A stretch of DNA of 13,633 nt from NCBI GenBank assembly GCA_964535215.1, contig CAZHST010000068.1:1-13633 (forward strand). The letters are read 5' to 3'. Each line of letters opens with the position of its first letter. Position 1 is the first letter of the stretch. This DNA is from JACQHM01 sp964535215 (GTDB lineage: Bacteria > Methylomirabilota > Methylomirabilia > Methylomirabilales > JACQHM01). A program made the position numbers and the translations under genes. Under the pieces are notes generated by a model. That model was not told where the DNA came from. It made no database searches and saw nothing but the letters and a program-made list of their open reading frames with translations. Shown piece after piece: positions 7,087 through 12,089 of the stretch.

Positions 7087-7284
7087 TCACTCTCTCCCTT
7101 TCTGGGCGATCTCCAGAAGGAGGAGCGTCATCGCGTAAAGCTGGAGGACCGCTGAAAGCCCCAAAAAGGCCCGGGCCGTGATGCCGAAGACAGGGACCAA
7201 GGTCACCCGGGAGATTCCCCCGATCACCAGAACCACGACCGACAGCGCCCAGAGGATGTAGCTCAGCGTGCGAAGGGTCTTCAT
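7087..7284 (-). CDS. Small two-helix membrane protein, 65 residues, unknown function
   Basis: This protein has no recognised family. Its 65 residues are mostly two hydrophobic helices, about 8-24 (SYILWALSVVVLVIGGI) and 36-59 (ITARAFLGLSAVLQLYAM then TLLLLEIA), with short charged ends. Its ATG overlaps the nucleotidyltransferase stop (ATGA), which argues that it is a genuine coupled gene. The next small membrane gene follows after 7 bases. The pair sits between the peptide-cassette genes and the glycan genes, so it could serve either. Confidence 0.72.
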   Translation of the reverse strand: MKTLRTLSYILWALSVVVLVIGGISRVTLVPVFGITARAFLGLSAVLQLYAMTLLLLEIAQKGRE

Positions 7285-8423
7285 CGCCTCTTCCTCCTCT
7301 TCACAAGGGTCACGACATGTCGTCCCTCCTGAAGCCCTAAGGCCATCACCTGAAGCAGGCGACGGGGGTAGAGGAGCCAGGAGGGGGTAGACGGGAACAC
7401 CTCCGCGAGGACCGCCCGCCGGGGGAACCCGAGTTCAACAAGATAGCCCAGCCTGCCCCGGAGATCGGGGATCGAGAAGGCGACGAGCCCCTCCCCGAGC
7501 GGCGGGAGGAGTTTTCGGTTCACAACCCCATGAAGGAACACCTGCTCAACCCGGTTGAGCCGGGGAAGCCTGGTCAGGACCTCCGGGGGAACCTCCACCC
7601 CCATGAGCCGCTTCAGCCCAAAAAGGGCATAGGCGAGGGGACGGAGGGTCCCCGAGGCTTGAGCCTGGTCCAACAGCTCCTCCCACCGCACCCCTTTCAG
7701 GACCAGACCGAGATCCACAAACCAGATGAGCCGCGAAAAGGAGTGCTTCAAGGCATGGACCGTGAGGTGGAGGATCTGATGTGGGAGGGAGAGGACCAGA
7801 AGGGTCGGGTCACAAGGATCAAGGGGCAGAGCCTTCTGCCACAGGGTCTGTTCGTCGAACCGAAAGGCCAGCGCTCTCCGCCGGATCCTGGCGGCTCCTA
7901 CGAGATCCGGATGGAGGTCGAAGCGGGCTCCTCGGCCGTTCACGAAGAAGGTCGAGGAGGGGAAAAGGGGTCGGAAGCCCTGCCCCTCTAGCACCTCTTT
8001 AAGGGCGGGGAGATCCCGGGCCTTGATCAAGAGATCCAGGTCGCTTAAGGGCCGGAGGGCCAGATGGCCGCGGTAGACGGTCTCGATCAGGGCCCCGCCT
8101 TTGAGCAGGATCGCCTGAAGGCCCCGCCTTCGGAGCGCCTCACGAAGCCGGGAGAGGCTCAAGAAGAGGGCCAGGTTTCGGGCGACGATCCCGTGGAGGG
8201 CCCGGGTCAGGTGGGGCATCGGGACCTCGAGGGCGGCGGCCCCGGCCGCCTGCTTGAGCGCGACGGCGACGATCCCGCCCATCCCCTCCTCCAGCGCCCG
8301 CTCGAGGAGCGATCGCCAGTGAAGGGGCTTTCGGACCAGGGCCAGGGCCTCCTCCTCGTTGGCGGTTCCCAGGAACCGCCGTCCGGACCAAAGGAGCAGC
8401 GCCTCTTCCAGAAGTGGCGTCAT
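7281..8423 (-). CDS. Nucleotidyltransferase-fold protein (NTP_transf_5-like), partner of the HprK-like gene
   Basis: The 380-residue product starts MTPLLEEALLLWSG at the ATG at 8423, which overlaps the kinase-like gene's stop. The signature region is ILLKGGALIETVYRG (from about 105) followed by LRPLSDLDLLI (residues 123-133). Together these resemble the G-G/S and D-x-D metal site of the minimal nucleotidyltransferase fold. FDLHPDL (168-174) may supply a further acidic residue, and HALKHSFSRLIWFVDL resembles the helical segment of uncharacterised NTP_transf_5-type proteins. In lasso-peptide clusters of the paeninodin type and in some exopolysaccharide clusters, such a gene travels with an HprK-like kinase, where nucleotidyl or phosphate tailoring of a peptide has been described or proposed. 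A sugar or small-molecule substrate is equally possible. A longer reading frame extends upstream, but that part is shadow sequence of the kinase gene. Confidence 0.8.
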   Translation of the reverse strand: MTPLLEEALLLWSGRRFLGTANEEEALALVRKPLHWRSLLERALEEGMGGIVAVALKQAAGAAALEVPMPHLTRALHGIVARNLALFLSLSRLREALRRRGLQAILLKGGALIETVYRGHLALRPLSDLDLLIKARDLPALKEVLEGQGFRPLFPSSTFFVNGRGARFDLHPDLVGAARIRRRALAFRFDEQTLWQKALPLDPCDPTLLVLSLPHQILHLTVHALKHSFSRLIWFVDLGLVLKGVRWEELLDQAQASGTLRPLAYALFGLKRLMGVEVPPEVLTRLPRLNRVEQVFLHGVVNRKLLPPLGEGLVAFSIPDLRGRLGYLVELGFPRRAVLAEVFPSTPSWLLYPRRLLQVMALGLQEGRHVVTLVKRRKRR

Positions 8424-9280
8424 GGCACCTCTTGCGTCATGGCTTGGGTGGCGCTTCGATGAACATCCTCGATCAGCCGGGCGGCCGCGTCTACCTCCCC
8501 CACGGTCAGGGTGTAGCAGGGGATGGCCGTCGCCAGATCCGCGGCGGCCTTCACCCCGGCTTCCCGAAGGAGAGGAGCGTTGATCAAATGGGCCAGGAGG
8601 TGAAGAGCGGCGATCCCTGGTTTGACCCTCTGGACCTCCGTCGGTCCCCCCACCTCGATCCGGGGGAAGACGATGGAGCCCACCGGCCACTCGCCCCGAG
8701 GAAGGACCCGGGAGACGGGAAGCCCGTAGAAGACCCGCTCCCCCCGGGCCCAAAACGGTTCCGGCCAGAGGGAGAGGAGGCCGTCAAGCGGGAGAAGGAG
8801 CGGAAGCATCCGCTCTCGGAGCCGTAACGGAAGCGGATAGGGCCTGACGCGAAGCCGAGGAAGGGAGAGGGGCGCGAACTCATCGGAAAGGTACTGAAAG
8901 CCGCGCTGAAGCAGTGCCGCCGCCAGGGTGGTCTTGCCGCTGCCGCTGTCCCCGGGAAGGAGCACGACCCTGTCCCCTTTGAGGAGCGCCGCTGCATGAA
9001 GGAGGCCAAAGGTCCGGCTTTGGGCGAGGAAGGAGGCCAGATCCCCCTGGATGGTGGCGACGCTGTCCTCCCGCCCCACTCCTCCTTTCAGGAGGACCCC
9101 GTTCCGGAGGAGCCGATACCCGGTCCTCTCCCCCTCGAGGCGATAGACGAGGTCAAAGGCGGCCCCTTCGGGGAGCTGGGGGAGAGCGGAAAAGAGCTGG
9201 GCCAGCTCGCCTAAAAGGGTGGAATCATCCGCCTCGATGGCCACCCTGCGATCGAGGACCTGAAGCCGAAGACGGTTCAC
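8420..9280 (-). CDS. HPr kinase-like P-loop protein (HprK-related)
   Basis: This 286-residue protein has a clear Walker A motif, LLPGDSGSGKTTLA (P-loop G110 to T118, Lys116), directly after a FGLLHAAALLKGDRV segment. YLSDEFAPL (130-138) follows, with the Asp-Glu pair expected of the HprK/PqqD-linked kinase type. The first ~85 residues form a strand-rich domain that does not match classical HPr kinase, whose N-terminal domain is larger, so this belongs to the HprK-related group found in exopolysaccharide and RiPP clusters rather than to catabolite-control HprK. In paeninodin-type systems an HprK homologue phosphorylates the peptide; whether this one does so is unknown. Translation starts at GTG (9280), overlapping the PqqD stop. 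Its own stop overlaps the nucleotidyltransferase ATG. Confidence 0.85.
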   Translation of the reverse strand: MNRLRLQVLDRRVAIEADDSTLLGELAQLFSALPQLPEGAAFDLVYRLEGERTGYRLLRNGVLLKGGVGREDSVATIQGDLASFLAQSRTFGLLHAAALLKGDRVVLLPGDSGSGKTTLAAALLQRGFQYLSDEFAPLSLPRLRVRPYPLPLRLRERMLPLLLPLDGLLSLWPEPFWARGERVFYGLPVSRVLPRGEWPVGSIVFPRIEVGGPTEVQRVKPGIAALHLLAHLINAPLLREAGVKAAADLATAIPCYTLTVGEVDAAARLIEDVHRSATQAMTQEVP

Positions 9281-9543
9281 GATTCCTCCAAAAGACCGCC
9301 CTTCTTGAACTCCTCCAGGATCCGGTGGACATCAGCGAGGACCTGGTCCGGATCGGCCGGAAGGAGGCGTAAGAGTTCGTCGGCGACATCCTGAGGGGAG
9401 CGGGAGCCGTCCAAGAGGTCGAAGATGCTGGCCGCCGTCTCGTTTAAGAGAAACACCTCCCCGGTATGAGGATCGTAGAGGAGCAGCTCTTCCTCGACTT
9501 CTCTGACGAAAAGATCCGCCCGCTTTCTGGGATACCCACTCAT
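9277..9543 (-). CDS. PqqD-family small protein (RiPP recognition element type)
   Basis: This 88-residue protein has the typical PqqD pattern: LLYDPHTGEVFLLNETAASIF (from about residue 21), then LLDGSRSPQDVADELL, then a C-terminal helix. PqqD proteins use a winged-helix-like RRE fold to bind the leader of a precursor peptide and present it to a radical SAM or other modifying enzyme. Here it sits directly between a radical SAM gene and an HprK-like gene, with a precursor-like ORF just upstream, so leader recognition is the natural role. The alternative is the PqqD that accompanies HprK-like proteins in exopolysaccharide clusters without a proven peptide. Both junctions are 4-base overlaps (ATGA with the radical SAM gene, GTGA with the HprK-like gene). 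Size is typical. Confidence 0.88.
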   Translation of the reverse strand: MSGYPRKRADLFVREVEEELLLYDPHTGEVFLLNETAASIFDLLDGSRSPQDVADELLRLLPADPDQVLADVHRILEEFKKGGLLEES

Positions 9544-10562
9544 CCTCGGGGGACCACCTCCTTCGAAGAAACCGCCTCTCTCGTCAGCGCCTCTGCTTCT
9601 CTCACCACCCGATCCGCGTACTGAAGGAGGGGTTCAAGGGCCTCCATCAACTCTCGATCCGAGTGGATCCTGGCGCAGAGCTGGCAGGGGCTGACATAGG
9701 GGGTCCAGTCGGGGAGTTGCTGGAAGAGGTCCGGGAACTTGACGCGGCAGAGGGCATAGAGCAAAAAGAACCCCTGTTCGAAAACGAGCTTAAGATAACG
9801 GTCGGCGTGGATCCGTTCGACGATGGCGGAAAGCGGCTCCCTTCTTAAGTTCCCGAAGGAGAGCCTGGCCTGGATGTTGAACCCGCCCGAGCAGCAGGGG
9901 TAGACCTCGCCGGTGGGATAGACGGTGAGGTCAAAGGCCCGGGGGCGGCCGCAGCCTCGAAACCGCCTGAGGTCCAGCTTGTACTCTTCGGGGGGCACCG
10001 GCCGATCCTTCCCCCGCCCGATGGGAATCGCCAGATGCCGGGTGGTCCTGACCCCCTCCGGGACCCGGACGACGTCCTCCACCTTCGTGTCCGGATCCCA
10101 GAAGACCCCGGCCAGCTCGGCTAAAAGCCCCAGCTCCACGGCCGCCCGGACAGCGTTCTCGGCGAAGGAAGCCGGGACAAACACCTGATGCGACGGATCG
10201 GTCGAAACAGAAAGCTCCCGAAGCCCCCGCTCCCTCAAGGGGAGGAGCTTCGCCTTCGCCTCCTCGACGCTCTTCGCCCAGTGGGCGGCAGTCACGATCC
10301 GGATGGGGAGGCCGGTGTCCTCTGTGGCCTCGAGGATCTTGAGCAGCTCCCGGTAGTAGACGAACGGCTCTCCCCCGGTAAAGACCACGAGCCGGACCGA
10401 CTCAAGTTCCGCCGCCTGCCGGATCCAGGCGACCGCCTCCTCCGGCTGGATCTTTCCGGCCCCATACTCCTCCACCGGATGGCAGCAGAAGTCACACTTC
10501 AAGGGGCAGGCCATGCCATAGATCAGGACCAGGGTGTCGTGAAAGGCATCCCCCTGCTTCAT
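9540..10562 (-). CDS. Radical SAM/SPASM-like peptide maturase candidate
   Basis: The radical SAM 4Fe-4S motif CPLKCDFCC (C19, C23, C26) lies near the N-terminus; the following C27 gives the CxxCC arrangement also seen in some peptide-modifying members. VVFTGGEP (59-66) is the SAM-binding GGE motif, and LSVSTDPSHQVFVP (117-130) follows. The C-terminal third holds further cysteines: C204, YPCCSGGFN (C223, C224), C272 and PCQLC (C293, C296). This looks like a SPASM/Twitch-type auxiliary cluster region. I chose the ATG at 10562 (340 residues) because GGAGGGG precedes it at 10574-10568. A TTG at 10601 would add 13 residues and touch the upstream stop. It lies 35 bases downstream of the repeat-tailed ORF and overlaps the PqqD start (ATGA). 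Peptide modification is inferred from the order and the PqqD neighbour; the chemistry is not predicted. Confidence 0.88.
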   Translation of the reverse strand: MKQGDAFHDTLVLIYGMACPLKCDFCCHPVEEYGAGKIQPEEAVAWIRQAAELESVRLVVFTGGEPFVYYRELLKILEATEDTGLPIRIVTAAHWAKSVEEAKAKLLPLRERGLRELSVSTDPSHQVFVPASFAENAVRAAVELGLLAELAGVFWDPDTKVEDVVRVPEGVRTTRHLAIPIGRGKDRPVPPEEYKLDLRRFRGCGRPRAFDLTVYPTGEVYPCCSGGFNIQARLSFGNLRREPLSAIVERIHADRYLKLVFEQGFFLLYALCRVKFPDLFQQLPDWTPYVSPCQLCARIHSDRELMEALEPLLQYADRVVREAEALTREAVSSKEVVPRG

Positions 10563-10567
10563 GCCGT

Positions 10568-10574
10568 CCCCTCC
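10568..10574 (-). promoter_or_regulatory. Ribosome binding site deciding the radical SAM start
   Basis: GGAGGGG lies five bases upstream (spacer ACGGC) of the ATG at 10562. No comparable site precedes the earlier in-frame TTG at 10601, whose upstream bases belong to the repeat tail of the preceding ORF. Confidence 0.7.
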
Positions 10575-10597
10575 GCCGCTTTCCTTAAGCTTGTCCT

Positions 10598-10885
10598 TCA
10601 AACAACTTCAACTCTGGGCTTAACCACCACTTCAACTCTGGGCCTGATCGCCACTTCGACCGCCACTTCGGTTTCGACCGCCACTTCGGTCTGGACCGTC
10701 ACCCGGGGGCTGACTCTGACCCGGGGGCGGACCTCGACCTCAGGGATAGGCGGGGGGTTCTCCTCAGCTTCGCTCCGCCTGAGGAACCCCGTGAGGCTCA
10801 GGAGGGTGGGGGTGAGATAAACGCCGAGCTTCAAGAGCCGGCGTCGGGCCCGATCCACGGGGGCTTCATCCTTTTCGTCGTGCAT
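10598..10885 (-). CDS. Small Tat-like, Val-alternating repeat protein; candidate RiPP precursor
   Basis: This is a 95-residue ORF with no recognised family. A charged, acidic start (MHDEKDEAPVDRA) leads to a twin-arginine-like segment RRRLLKLG (14-21), a hydrophobic stretch VYLTPTLLSLTGFL (22-35), RRSEAEEN, then a Pro-rich hinge (PPPIPE, 44-49). From residue 49 to the end, Val, Pro, Thr or Ile stands at every even position and mostly charged or small residues at odd ones. In hexads, starting at residue 53, this reads RPRVRV, SPRVTV, QTEVAV, ETEVAV, then two longer RPRVEV/KPRVEV units. The tail has no Cys, Trp, Tyr, Phe, Asn or Gly. GGGAGG-like AAAGGGAGG four bases before the ATG at 10885 supports the start. 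It lies between a glycosyltransferase (16-base gap) and a radical SAM gene followed by PqqD. It could equally be a Tat-exported or membrane-anchored strand-rich peptide that is not modified. That it is expressed is probable; that it is a precursor is inference. Confidence 0.7.
   Translation of the reverse strand: MHDEKDEAPVDRARRRLLKLGVYLTPTLLSLTGFLRRSEAEENPPPIPEVEVRPRVRVSPRVTVQTEVAVETEVAVEVAIRPRVEVVVKPRVEVV
10605..10728 (-). repeat. Tandem repeats encoding the Val-alternating tail (18- and 24-base periods)
   Basis: The 18-base unit ttcgaccgccacttcggt occurs as two exact tandem copies at 10655-10672 and 10673-10690, encoding the TEVAVE units. The 10-mer acccgggggc recurs at 10701 and 10719, again 18 bases apart. 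At the 3' end of the gene acttcaactctgggc recurs at 10605-10619 and 10629-10643, a 24-base period encoding the PRVEV units. All periods are multiples of three, so the coding frame and the alternating pattern are preserved. Recent in-frame tandem duplication is the simplest origin. Confidence 0.9.
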
Positions 10886-10889
10886 CACG

Positions 10890-10898
10890 CCTCCCTTT
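10890..10898 (-). promoter_or_regulatory. Ribosome binding site of the repeat-tailed ORF
   Basis: AAAGGGAGG on the coding strand ends four bases before the ATG at 10885 (spacer CGTG). This is a strong site for a gene this small and supports expression of the ORF. Confidence 0.75.
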
Positions 10899-10901
10899 CG
10901 T

Positions 10902-12089
10902 TCATCGGCCGGCCAGCCCGGAAAGCTCCTGCTCCAGCCGGGAAATATGGGCCTCCCAGCCGAAGTGGGCTTCCGTGTAGACCCGGCAGCGGCGTCGCAA
11001 GGCTTCGTAGCCTGAAGGATCGGCCTGGGCTCGCTCAAGATGGGTGAGGATCCCCCTGGCGATCGCGTGAGGATCAGTTCCCGCGAACACCAGATCTTCT
11101 TGAAGGGGGCCGAGGATCTCGGGGATCGCCCCCACCGGGGTCCCGAGGACTGGGGTTCCAGAGGCCAGGGCTTCGACCGCCACGAGGCCGAACCCTTCCA
11201 GCTCCTTCGTCGGCAGGATGAAGAAGTCCGCCGCCTGATAATAGATCGGCAGCTTCTCCTCCGGGATGTAGCCTTCAAAGCGGACGGAGGAACCCAGGTC
11301 CAACCGCCGAGCCGAGCCCTTCAGGTCTTGCTCCATCGGCCCCTCCCCGCCAATAATAAGGACCACATCTTTTCTGACCTCTGCCACCGTTTTCATCGCG
11401 TGAAGGAGGGATTCGAGCCCCATCCGGGGGACGAGGTTCCGGATGGTGACCAGAAGGAACGCCGTCTCGGGACAGCCCAGGGCGGCCTTGAGCGCCCTCC
11501 GTCTCTCCGCTGGAACAAATCGCTGAAGATCCACCCCCCCGGGAATGACCATGGTCTTCTCCTCGGTGATCCCATAATGCCGTCTGACGAGCCCCTGCGA
11601 ATACCGGCTCAACACCCGGATCCGATCCGCCCGCCGAAGGCAGGACCGTTCCACCGCCCAGAGCCCCGCCGGAAGCAAAGGCCACCTCCCCCGCCTGGTC
11701 GTGAATTCGAGGAAGGCGGGGGAGTGGAAGGTGTACACGCAGGGGAGGGCCTGCCTCGCCCGCGCCAAGAGGACGCCGAAGGCGGAGAAGGGCTGGTGAA
11801 GAATGAGGACCTGAAACGCCTCCCGCCGGTGGAGGGCGAAAAAGACCGCCCGCGCCCTGAGGATGGAGGCCAGGGCGTAGCGAAGGGTCGAAGGAGGAGG
11901 GACCGGAAAGGTGATGAGGGACACCCCGTTGAGGGACCCCTCCCGGAGGGTCCGTCCCCCGGGGTCCCGGGCGAGGAGGACGACCCGATGCCCTCGCCCG
12001 GCCAGCCTAAGGGCCTCTTCGCGCACCACCCGCTCCGCCCCCCCGAGGACCGTCACGGGGTTCACATCGCTGACCACCAGGAGCTTCAT
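10902..12089 (-). CDS. GT4-family (GT-B fold) glycosyltransferase
   Basis: This 395-residue protein begins MKLLVVSDVNPVTVLGGAER, where LGGAER is the Gly-rich acceptor-side loop of GT4 enzymes. Further along come VYTFHSPAF, VIPGGVDLQRF (about 190-200), LVTIRNLVPRMGLESLLHAM, IIGGEGPMEQDL and VRFEGYIPEEKLP. TKELEGFGLVAVEALA carries the E-x7-E catalytic signature. The enzyme should add one sugar to a lipid-linked glycan on the cytoplasmic side; the sugar is not determinable. The start at 12089 overlaps the amidotransferase stop (ATGA) and is preceded by GGAGGGGGG. A longer in-frame extension to 12197 is shadow sequence of the upstream gene. It ends 16 bases before the repeat-tailed ORF. Confidence 0.9.
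   Translation of the reverse strand: MKLLVVSDVNPVTVLGGAERVVREEALRLAGRGHRVVLLARDPGGRTLREGSLNGVSLITFPVPPPSTLRYALASILRARAVFFALHRREAFQVLILHQPFSAFGVLLARARQALPCVYTFHSPAFLEFTTRRGRWPLLPAGLWAVERSCLRRADRIRVLSRYSQGLVRRHYGITEEKTMVIPGGVDLQRFVPAERRRALKAALGCPETAFLLVTIRNLVPRMGLESLLHAMKTVAEVRKDVVLIIGGEGPMEQDLKGSARRLDLGSSVRFEGYIPEEKLPIYYQAADFFILPTKELEGFGLVAVEALASGTPVLGTPVGAIPEILGPLQEDLVFAGTDPHAIARGILTHLERAQADPSGYEALRRRCRVYTEAHFGWEAHISRLEQELSGLAGR

Noticed and set aside
7281..8753. 490-codon version of the nucleotidyltransferase gene
   Set aside because: The first 110 codons are Gly/Arg/Pro-rich shadow of the HprK-like gene. The ATG at 8423 forms an ATGA overlap and begins a family-like sequence.
9540..10562. 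Sactipeptide-type thioether system for the radical SAM enzyme
   Set aside because: The neighbouring candidate peptide has no cysteine at all, so thioether formation on it is not possible; another chemistry or another substrate would be needed.
10598..11278. Longer upstream start for the repeat-tailed ORF (226 codons)
   Set aside because: The upstream part is Arg/Ser-rich shadow sequence of the glycosyltransferase. The ATG at 10885 has a strong ribosome binding site and begins just after that gene's stop.
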